A DNA stretch of 64,000 bases from an uncultured Bacteroidota bacterium. GTDB lineage: Bacteria > Bacteroidota > Bacteroidia > Chitinophagales > Chitinophagaceae. Below, piece after piece: positions 17,428 through 29,400 of the stretch. Made by a program: the position numbers and the translations under genes. Location of the stretch: positions 51,650 to 115,649 of the forward strand of contig CAIVEW010000061.1 of the NCBI GenBank assembly GCA_903905065.1. The letters are read 5' to 3'. Positions within the stretch are counted from its first letter, which is position 1; every line of letters begins with the position of its first letter. The notes under the pieces are model-generated. The model saw only the letters and a program-made list of their open reading frames with translations, ran no database searches and was not told the DNA's origin.

Positions 17428-20400
17428 TTATCGCTCGATCACGAAGTGGAACGACTTGTTATCGGTTCCGCTGCTGAGGTTCAGTATATACATACCGTTC
17501 GCGAGGTTATTGCCGAGGTCTATTTGTTGGTTTACCTTACCATTGTCTGACCTGAACTTGTTCCTGTAGATCACCTGGCCCAGCATGTCTGTTATTTCAA
17601 CCGCGAGATCCTCATCTGTAGTTGTAGCCAGGCTGCCCTTTATGGTAAATGCACCGCTGTTCGGGTTAGGTATCAGCATCAGGTTGCTCACGCCTACATA
17701 CTGCACAGAGCCTACACCCGTTGGGATGATGGTTATGTACACCCAGTCGAACGTGGATATGCCCGCGCAATAGCCGCTGCTGGTCATCACACAGGTTACA
17801 GAGTCGTAGTTGTGGAACGAAGTGCTGCTGTAGGTGGAATTCGTTGCGCCCGCTACCGGTACGCCATTGATCTCCCACTGGTAGGTCGGATCTGGCCCGC
17901 CACCGGTCTCTGTTGTAGTCAGCGTTTCCAACGAATCTTCTATAACGGTAAGGCCCGGATGTGCCGTGATCTCAATATGTGGTATTACCATCGGTACTAC
18001 ATCCATATGTATCGTGTTGCTGTATGCTGTGTCCGTGGTGCGGCAGAGGTAATGACTCCTCATTTTGCACGAAACAACGTCTCCGGAGTTCGGTGAATAG
18101 CTGAATACATTCGATGTACCGGAAGCAACCGTGGCACTATTCACTGTCCACACATATATTGGTGCTACACCGCCAAAACTTGAGGTGGCGGTAAAGGTCG
18201 CCGTCGCATATTGGCAGATAGTATCACCCGGATCCACGGTAATATGTACAAGCGGCACACCGGTTTGCAACACATGTAGCCTCAGTGTATCCATAGCTGT
18301 GGACGGGAATATGCAGGTTGCAGAAGTGGTAGCCACTACCTTCACCAGGTCACCATTAGCTGGTATAAAGGAATAGGTTGGGCTTGTGCTTACAGCCGTA
18401 CCGTTCACATACCATACATAGGTAGGTGTAACCGTGCTCGCTGGCGAAACTGTTGGCGTGATGGTCACCGTAGTGCCTGGGCATACTGTATCCCCCACAC
18501 CTGTTGTAAGGCTTACTGTAGGGTTAACCGTTGGTGTCACGTTTACAGTAACAGTGCCTATCATGCCTATAGAACATCCTGTGGTACTGCCAGTGGCCTG
18601 AACAGAATAAACGCCCGGAACAGTAAGTGATCCATAATGCAGCGTGTCTCCTGTACCTGCCAGCCAACCCCATGCCGATGAGCCCTCGAACAACAGGTAG
18701 CTTACACCCACGTTAGATCCGTTAAGCCCGATCGGAACACCGTTGCCGCCCTGGCAATAAGTGCCGCCGCCAAATATAGAGAATACGTTAGGCAGTGGGT
18801 TAACGGTCATTATTACCGTTGCGCTACAGCCTACAGCTGGCGAGTAAGATATCGTCGCCGTGCCCAGCGTAGAGCCCGTTACTACACCTGTGCTGCTTAC
18901 CGGAGCCACGCCAGGCGTGCTGCTCGTCCATACACCACCCGGTGTAATATCGCTCAGCGTGATCGTAGAGCCGAGGCACACCTTGTTGCTGCCGCTGATA
19001 GCCGCCGGTGTTGGGTGTACGGTAGCCACCGCTGTAATGATACAGCCCGAAGGCAATGTATAAGTTATTGTCGCAGTTGTGCCGGTGCCGGCGCCTGAAA
19101 TACCACATACCAGGCCGGAAGTAGAACCTATGCTGGCCACAGCCGGATTGCTGCTGCTCCAAGTACCACCGCCAGATGCATCGGATAGCGGAGTGCAAAC
19201 ACCCACACACAGACTCAACGTGCCAGCTATAGGCGCCGGTAATGCGTTCACGGTTACCACCGCGGTAGCCTGGCAGCTTATGGCCACACTATAAGTAATT
19301 GTTGTTGTACCACCAGACAGGCCGGTCACTATACCTGTTCCTGCTCCTACAGTACCGATCGCCGGGCTGCCGCTGCTCCAAATGCCGCCTGCTGTACTAT
19401 CGCTTAATGCGGTGGTCATCCCCGCACAGATAGTCATGTTACCGAGGATGATAGCCGGCTCTTTATTCACGGTCACTGTCTTGGTTGCATCGCAACTGGT
19501 GGTCGGATTGGTATAAGTAATCGTTGCTGTACCTAAGTTAACCCCGGTAACAACTCCCGTGCCCGAAACACTGGCTATTGTATTGTCGCTGCTGCTCCAT
19601 GCACCACCGCCGGTGAGATCGCTAAGCGTCATCGTTGCACCAAAACATACCGCCGATGGGCCAAGTATTGCTGTAGGCACCGGATTAACGGTCACGGTTG
19701 TGGTATTAAGACAGCCCGTTGGCAATGTATAGGTTACTACTGCGGTACCGGACGCAAGGCCGGTTAACAAACCGCCAGTGCTTATTGTACCGTCAGCGGC
19801 CGGGGTCACGCTCCAGGCGCCGCCTACAGTAGCATCAGTGAGCTGTGTGGTCAGGCCGACACATACCGTCATAATACCTGTAATAGCAGCTGGGTTAGGA
19901 TTTACCGTTACAACGTCAAACACCCTGCAACCAGTAGTTCCCATTGTGTAAGTAACCGTACCGGTTCCCGCGTTACTTCCGTACACCAGTCCGCTGGAAG
20001 AGCCACTCAGCAATATGTTGAAGGATGTAGTACTCCATGCACCGCCCGGTGTAACATCGCTCAGCGGAGTCGTAAGTCCCACACATACACTAGCTACGCC
20101 CGTAATTGGCAACGGTAATGCATTTACGGTTACCACGGCCGTTGTCTGGCACGCGGAAGGAGATGACAAAATGTAAGTGATCACGACAGTGCCCGCAGAA
20201 ACACCAGTTACAATACCTGTTGCAGAACCCACTGTAGCCAGCGGAGGTATGCTGCTGTACCAGAAACCACCAGCGGTAGCATCGGTAAGATCGGTTGTGC
20301 TGCCCACACATACTACCAGCGGGCCGGTAATATTCGCAGGCGCTGCATCTACAGTCACCACGGCTGTTGTCGTACAACCTGTGGGCAATGTATAGGTAAT

Positions 20401-23400
20401 GGTAGCAGTGCCACCAGAAGTGCCGGTTACAACGCCGCTCACAGGGTCAACGGTGGCGGTGCCGGTCGCACTCCATACGCCGCCGGATGTGATATCGGTC
20501 AGTGCTGTAGTAGTGCCCGCGCACAATTCCTTTGTGCCGTTGATGGCCAGCGGCAGTGGGTTCACGGTTACTACAGCCGTTGTGAGGCAGCCTGTTGGTA
20601 AGGTATAAGTTATGTTTGTTGTGCCGGCAACCAGGCCGTTCACCATTCCGGATATCGATCCGATAGTCGCAACCGCGGGATTACTGCTGGTCCACGTACC
20701 ACCCGCCGATGCGTCAGTGAGCGCAGTAGTGAGGCCTGCACAAACGGTAAGTATACCGGTGATGGTTGACGGGTTTGGATTGACGGTAACCACTGTTGTT
20801 ACATAGCAGCCAAACGCAATGGTGTACGTGTCGGTTGTAGTGCCGGAAGTTATTCCGGTCTCTATACCAGAGCTAATACCAATGGTTGCCACAGCGTGAT
20901 TGCTGCTGGCCCATGTACCACCAGGGGTAGCATCAGATAATGTTGTTGTCAGGCCAACGCATACGGTCATAGTTCCGGTGATCAGTGCAGGCTTTGGATC
21001 AACGGTAACCGTAACTGTTACGAAGCAACCTGAGGCAGACGTATATGTTACAGTGGCCGTGCCAGCGGTTACGCCGGTTACCAGACCACCTGTGCCTATT
21101 GTCGCATCTGCATTGCTGATACTCCATGCACCGCCGCCGGTGAGATCCGACAATTGAGTTGTTGATCCCACGCAAACGTTCAGGTTACCCAGAATAGCTG
21201 TTGGCAGCGGGTTCACCGTCGTTATAGCGGTAACGTAGCAGCCTGTCGCATTGATCATGAAGGTATCAATAGTTGTGCCGGAGCTAATGCCGGTTTCGTG
21301 GCCGGTAAACACATCTATTGTTCCAACGCCGGGATTGCTACTTACCCAATGTCCGAAACTGGTCGCATCAGTAAGCGTAGTCGATGCACCCACGCATATG
21401 GAAAGTGTACCATTGATTGGACCGGGAACACCGTTCACTGTCACTAAGGCAGTAGTAATACAGCCCGCCGATGAAGTATAAGTAATAGTAGTGGACGTGC
21501 CGCCGGTTATACCGGTTACAAGGCCTGTGTTACTTACACTGCCGTTGCCTGGGTTACTGCTGCTCCACGTGCCGCCTGCTGTCAGATCCGAAAGCTGGGT
21601 CGTGTAGCCCTGGCATACCGCCGTATAACCTAAAATGGCTGTAGGCAGCGCGTTTACGGTTACAACAACCGAGCTCGAGCAACCTCCTGCGGTAGTATAT
21701 ATTATCGTTGTTGTACCTCCGGATATACCGGTTACAATACCCGTAGAGCCTACTGTTGCAACCCCTGTGATCGTACTCAGCCAGGTACCGCCGGTGCTGA
21801 TGTCAGTGAGCGCGGTCGTTAGGCCTACGCAGACATTCAACGTACCGGTGATCGGCGCCGGATCAGGATTAACCGTTACTACGATAGTGGCAATACAACC
21901 AGCCGGTGGTGCAACATACGTAACCGTAGCCGTACCGAGACTTGCCCCTGTTACCGTTACAACACCTGAAGAAGTTCCGGCCAAAGTAACAAAGCCAGTT
22001 CCTGCCGAAGATGTCCAGGTACCACCGGGCGCATCCGCAAGCAACGTTGTACCGCCGAGGCATATGTTCGGGTTGCCGTTTATTGGCGAAGGATTATTTA
22101 CTACCGTAACGGTCGTTGTAGCAAAACAATAAGTAGGCATGGTGTACGATATAAGCACCGTACCTCCGTTTACGCCCGTGATTATTCCTGTCGTACCGCC
22201 AGCGGAAGCAATGGTAATGTCACCGCTGCTCCAGGTACCACCCGCTGTCGCGTCCGTGAGTAAAGTGGTAAGGCCTACACATATGGTCAGCGGGCTGCCG
22301 GTAGGTATAGCCGGAGTTGTAGACACGGTTACTACCGTAGTTCCGATACAACCCGATGGCGGAGAATAGGTTATTGTGGCAGTACCGGCACTGTTGCCGC
22401 ATACGGTTCCGAATGGATCAACCGAACCAACCGCTGGGTTGCTGCTGCTCCACGTACCACCTGCAAGCAGGTCGGTAAGCGCTACGCACAGGCCGGTACA
22501 GATTGCAGTAGTACCTGTAATTGGCGGAGGTGTAGTGCTCACGTTCACAATGTGTGTTACATAGCATCCGCCTGTTGGCAATGTGTACGTAATATAAGCA
22601 GTACCTGTAGCTACGCCGGTAACGACGCCCGTCCCACTTACAGAGGCAATACTTGAGTTGCTGCTGGTCCACGCGCCACCGCCGGTAACATCCGCCAGTG
22701 AAATGGTAGCGCCGACACAAACACCCGACGGGCCTACTATTGCCGATGGCAACGGATCTACTGTAATTACCTGGGTAGCTACGCAACCCGTAGGGAGGTC
22801 ATATGATATTGTTGTAGTGCCGCCCGCTATGCCGGTAACCGACCCTGTTGCGGTTATCGTCGCGATGCCGGGATTACTACTGCTCCAAGTGCCACCGGGG
22901 GTCGCATCACCATACGATACGGTAGTTCCCTGGCAGAATTCAAATACACCATTTATGTTTCCGGGGTTCGGATTAACCGTCAATATCGCAGTGGCTTGAC
23001 AACCGGTTGCGAAAGCATAAGTTATTATAGCAGTAGAACCGCCGGTAATGCCGCTGATACCTGTTGCCAGGCCGGTGCCGGGGTTAATGGTGGCAATAGT
23101 AGGATCACTGCTGATCCATGCACCGCCGGCCGAAACATCGGTAAGCTGTGTAGTAAGGCCTACGCACACACTAAGCGTACCATTGATAATTGCCGGTATC
23201 GGGTTCACTGTTACTATCTGCATTTGCGTACAGCCCGTGCTGATCAACGTATAAGAAATGGTGGCTGTAGTGCCGGCAAGGCCGCCGTTTACACCACACA
23301 TGAAGCCGCCCGAAGAGCTTACAGTAGCATCGGTAATATTGTCACTGTTCCAGGTGCCGCCGGGGGTTGCATCCGTTAACGTAGTGCATAATCCCTGGCA

Positions 23401-26400
23401 TACCGAGAATGTACCGCTAATGGGCGCTGGCAAAGGATTAACGGTTAATAGTGTACTGGCGCTACAACCTGTAGGCAAAACATAAGTAATACCAACGATG
23501 CCTGCCGCCACGCCTGTAACTGATCCGGTTCCGGATCCTACGGTTGCGATGCCTGTATTGCTGCTGTTCCACAGGCCGCCCGCAGTAGCATCACTGAGTA
23601 CAATAACTGACCCTACACACACCGTAGGTGAAGGAGGAAGCAGCAAAGTTGGATTCTGGTTAACGGTAACAATAACAGAGATAGTACAACCTGTAGGCAA
23701 TGTATAGACAATGGTAGACGTTCCTGGGCTTACCCCTGTAACCACGCCGGTCGCCGGAATCACCGTTGCAATACCGGTAGAGCCGCTGCTCCACGTGCCC
23801 CCCAATGTTGCATCGGAAAGTGAAGTAGTAGCTCCGACACATACAGTGGGGTTACCCAGAATAGGCGTAGGAAGTGCATCAACCGTTACCACAGAAGTAG
23901 TGATACAGGTTGTAGGCAATGTATAAGTGATGGTCACTGTGCTGTATGGCGCTATCGCAAGAATGCCAGTTACCACGCCGGTAGCACTTACAGTGCCAAT
24001 GGCCGTATTGCTGCTGACCCATGTGCCGCCAGCGCTGGCGTCGGTCAGGTTGGTAGTTGAGCCCTGGCATACAGTCATTATGCCGGTAATGGCAGCCGGC
24101 AGCGGTTCTACAGTTACTACCTGCGTAACATAACAACCGCTCGGTAATGTATAAGTGACCGTAGCTGTGGCAAATACTGGTAAGGATGCTATACCGGTCG
24201 CAATTCCTGTTGGTGGCGTCAAAAACGCAAGAACAAACGTATTACTGCTAAGCCATGTACCACCAGCCGTGGCATCGGTCAGTGTGGTTGTCAATCCGCT
24301 GCAAACGGTAAAGGTGCCAAGTATCGGAGTGGGTAATGGATTTATGGTCAGCACAGCCGTAATGATACAGCCGGTACCTAATGTATACGTGATCGTAGTG
24401 GTTTGTGCAGTGGTCAAACCGGTTATCGTAGCCGTAAAGATACCTGTCGCCGGATCTATCGTTCCATAGGTTGTGCTGCTGCTGCTCCACGTGCCGCCGC
24501 CTGTAGCATCGCTAAGTTGAGTGGTTAGGCCCTGGCATACCGTCAGATTGCCGTTGATCGCCGTAGGCAGCGGTTCTACCGTTACCTGCTGTACCATGTA
24601 GCAGCCTGTTGGTAACGTATAGGTGATTGTGGCCGTAGAATAGCCGACAACACCGCAAAGCAGGCCGGTGGATAATCCAACGGTCGCGTCGGTAGTATTA
24701 CTACTGGTCCATGTACCCACACCTACGCCGCTGGCGTCAGTGAGCGTGGTACATAATCCCTGGCAAACGGCAAACGAACCATTTATTGCAGTAGGATTTG
24801 GATTCACAGTAACGACCGCGGTAACCAAACAACCAGTAGGTAAGGTATACGTTATCGTTGCTGTGGTCGAAGCCGTATTACCGGATACAAGGCCACCACC
24901 TAAAGTGACGCTGGCATTGACCGGGTTGCTGCTGCCCCAGGTACCGAATGGTGTAGCATCGCTAAGTTGAGTAGTGTAGCCCACACATACGGAAAGGTTA
25001 CCCAAAATCGCCGTTGGCAATGGTTGGACGGTCACTTGGAGGGTAGCTATACAGCCGGTAGACAATGTATAGGTCACAATACAAGTGCCTGCCGTAAATC
25101 CGGTAACAAGGCCCGTGCCCGAAATACCTATGTCTGCGCAGGCTTCACCCCAGGTACCGCCGCCAGTTGCGTCAGAAAGCTGGGTCTGTGACCCCACACA
25201 TACAGATGGATTACCGAGTATACCTGTTGGGTTCGGGTTCACCGTTACGACAACGGTTACAAAACAGCCCGTAGGCAGCATATCAGTAATAGTTGCCGTA
25301 CCCGCGCTTATTCCTGTTACAAGGCCTGTAGCGCCTACTGAAGCAATAAATGAGTTGCTGCTGCTCCAGGTGCCGCCGGCCGTAGCATCTGTGAGGGGAG
25401 TCGTCAGCCCTACGCACACAGAGGCCGTACCGGTGATAGCTGCTGGCAGCGGATTAACTGTGATCGTCCGGGCAGTAAGACAGCCCGTACTCAATGTATA
25501 AGTGATATTAGTAGTCGTATAAGGAGAACCACCGTTCAGACCAGTCAGGTTACCAAATGCATCGATAGAGCCATTGCCCGGACTACTGCTGGCCCAGGTA
25601 CCGCCGGCTACCACATCAGATAGTGTTATCGTGCTGCCCTGGCACACAGTGCCCGCACCCAATATCGCTGGCGGCAGTGCATTGATAGTTACAATCGCGC
25701 CTGCACTTGCAGTAGGACAGCCGTTTGGCCCTGTGTAGATAACGTCTGTTACGGTGTAACCGGGAGGAAAAGCTCCGCCAGTTACGCCGGTTACATGGCC
25801 AGTTGCATCAACGGAGCCATTACCGGGATTAGTGCTGGTCCAGGTACCACCGACAGGGCTGGATGTTAATGTGATCGTTGACCCTACACAAACCATTAAC
25901 GGCGAAGGACCAGTAATTGGTGCAGGTAAAGAATTTACAGTTACCACCGCCGTAGCAATACAGCCTGTCCCAAGCGTGTATGTGATTGTAGCTGTGTTGG
26001 ATGAACCCGAACCGGCCACGCCACCATTCACGCCAGTAACCAAACCGGTGACCGGATCTATCGTTGCAATACCGGTGGCCCCGCTCGTCCACCCGCCGCC
26101 GCCTGTGCCGTCAGAAAGTAAAGTAGTTTGCCCCTGGCATACAACCTTTGTTCCGTTAATAGCTGTGGGCAATCCGTTTACGGTAATGGTCACAACAGCG
26201 CTGATACAGCCAGTAGGCATTATATAGGTTACACTTGTGGTACCAGCGTTATTCCCGGAAACCGTGGTAGTCGTGCTCGGTCCAACAACCACGGACGCTA
26301 CCGCCGTGTTGCTGCTAAACCATGTGCCGCCTGTTGTAAAGTCGCTGAGTGTAATTGTTGAACCAACGCATAAAGGCATATTGCCATTGATCGGTGCAGG

Positions 26401-29400
26401 GTTACAATTTACAGTAACCGTAGCCGTGTTGATACAGGTTGTAGGCATTGTATACGTGATAGTAGCATTGGTAGGGCAGCTAACGCCGGTTACCACGCCG
26501 CCACCGGTCGTTATCGAAGCATTGCCTGCTGCGCTGCTGCTCCATGTACCACCCACGGTGCCGTCAGTAAGCGTTGTTGTAAGCCCCTGGCACACGGCAA
26601 GTGTACCGTTTATTGGCCCGGGGTTCGCATTAATGGTAACCACTGTGGTAATCGTACAGCCGGTGCCCAGGGTATAAGTTACAGTTGTCGTTGTAAATCC
26701 AGCGCCTCCGCTTATCCCGGTTACAACACCCGTGCCTGATGCTATAGAACCGTTCAGCGGAGCGCTGCTGGTCCAGGTGCCACCCACCGTGCCGTCAGTA
26801 AGCTGTGTTTGTAATCCTACACATACGGCAAGCGTACCATTAATAGGACCCGGCAGCGGGTTCACATTCACGGTAACCGTGTTGGTACAGCCTGTTGGCA
26901 GTGTATAAGTTATTACGGCCGTTCCGGCAGCAATTCCGGTAACCGTGGTAGTGCCGCTTGGTCCTACGGTTACACTAGCAGTGCCCGGAGCGCTGCTGCT
27001 CCATGTGCCGGTACCCGGCGTAGAGCTCAGCGTAGTCGTTAAGCCCACACATATGGTAGTATTACCCAGTATACCGCTAGGCAGGCAATTCACCGTCACC
27101 GGCTGGGTTACATAGCATGTAGTAGGTAGTGTATAAGTAATTGTAGGAGTTGTGGGGCAGGTAATACCGGTTACCAGTCCACCGCCGCTCACCGATGCAT
27201 TGCCCGGAGCGCTGCTGCTCCAGTTGCCTCCCGGTGTAAGGTCCGTAAGCTGGCCTGTAAGACCTATACAAACATTAACCGTACCTGTGATAGCTACGGG
27301 TAGCGGATTTACGGTTACAACCGTAGTAATAGAACATAAAGTGCCTCCGGTAGTATATGTAATGGTAGTCGTTCCACCGCCTGCCCCGGCAGGAGTCACT
27401 GTGGTGGTGGCACCGGGTCCTACCAGAACGGTAGCAACACTTGTTGTGCTGCTGCTCCAGGTACCGCCTGCAGTAGCATCAGAAAGTGTTATCGTTGAGC
27501 CGAAACATACTGAAGAAGCGCCGAGTATTGTCGCAGGCAGCGCGTTGACAGCGATCACCTTAGAAACAGAACAACCTGTAGCAGTTACTGAATAATTGAT
27601 CGTTGCCGACGGGCCAGCTATACCGGTCACATCACCAAAAGCGTCTACCGATCCATTGCCCGGATTAGAGCTGTACCAAACACCGCCGCCGGTAAGAGAG
27701 CTAAGCGTTATGGTCTGACCAACACATACAGCATTGCTGCCAGTTATCGCAGCCGGCAAAGCGTTTATCGTCACCTGCACCACGGGAGTAAGTACTGCAC
27801 AGCCAGTGGGCAAAGTATAAAGAATGTTTGTTGTAGTAAATGTTCCACCGCCGTTTATTCCGGTCACAACGCCGGTAGTGCTTATCGAGCCATTTCCGGG
27901 GCTGCTGCTACTCCATGTGCCGCCCGCAGTTGCGTCGGTGAGCTGAATAGAGGATCCTACACACACCATCAGCGGTGTCGGGCCCGTGATAGGTGCGGGC
28001 AGCGGGTCAATGGTCACCACCACAGTTGGCGCAACACAGCCATCCGAACCAGTATAGGTAATAGTTGTCGTTGTAAACGGCGAACCACCGTTTACTCCGG
28101 TTACCAGGCCAGTAGTACTTATCGATCCATTACCCGGGTTACTGCTCGCCCAGGTACCGCCACCGCTCGCATCTGTAAGCTGCGTCGTTGCGCCCTGGCA
28201 CACAACAAGTGTACCGTTAATAGGGCCCGGAGTTGCATTAACCGTAAGCACCGCCGTTGTGAAGCAGCCGGAACCATTTAAAGTATAAGTGATGGTAGTA
28301 GTAGTAGTGCCTGGCGCCAGCCCGGTAAAAGCACCGGTAGCCCCGCCGCCGCTTGCTATTCCCGCAGGCGAGCTTGCCCAGGTTCCAGGCCCTGTTGCAT
28401 CGGTAAGTGTAGTGGTGAGTCCCACGCACACGCTAAGGGTACCCAGGATCGGTGTAGGGTTCGGATTCACAGTTACTACGACGGTTTTGGTACAGCCCGC
28501 AGCCGAAGTAGCGGTAATCGTTGCTGTAGAAGTCGCGGCAACGGTATTCACGCCCGTCACCAGGCCTGTGCCAGATACTGTGGCAACGCCCGTATTATTG
28601 CTGGTCCAGGTGAGGCCCGCGGTAGCGTCTGTAAGCTGTGTCGTTCCGCCCGCACAGACGGAAAGCGTACCGTTTATTGCAGCGGGCAATGCATTTATCG
28701 TCACTATGGCGCTCGTTGAGCAGCCGCTGGTTGCTGTGTATATCGCAGAGTCTGTGGTAAATGATGCGCCACCGTTCACCCCCGTCACCAGCCCCGTGCC
28801 GAGCACGACCGTCGCATTACCATTGCTCATCGTCCATCCTGTAAACGGAACCGTCGCATCGCTTAACTGCGTGGTTGCCCCCACACATACATTCAGATTA
28901 CCCGTTATCGCTGCCGGCGGATTGACGACGCTCACTGTAGTGGTAAGCTTACACGCAACGGTGCCGGTATAATAAGTTATGGTATCGATAGCTGGAATTG
29001 GCGCTCCGCCACCCAATACTCCGGTGACAGGGTTAACTGTTGCGCTCGTATTTGTAACATTCCAGGTGCCACCCGACGGAGTGCCCGTCAGCGTATAGGC
29101 CGTGCCGGCACATAGCGGGTGAGGAACGCCTGTAATAGCCGTAGGCGCCGGGTTCACGGTCACAACGGTGGTTATATTAAGGCAGCCGGAAGTCCAGGTA
29201 ATGGTGGCTGTTCCGCCTGCAGCGGCTACGCCTTTCACCCAGCCGGAGCTGGACCCCACAGTGGCTGTGACCGTGCTGCTGCTGGTCCAGATACCGCCCA
29301 GCGCCGTCTCCGTCAACTGCGCGGAGTCCAGGCCACCTGCACAAACAATAACTCCACCAAGGGGTGTTATCGGCAATGGCGGATCATTCCTAAGTACAGA

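Noticed and set aside
18800..29400. Regular tandem repeat array considered as CRISPR or satellite DNA
   Set aside because: The period is about 220 bp, units are diverged at the base level yet conserved as protein, and the frame stays open throughout, so it is a coding repeat.
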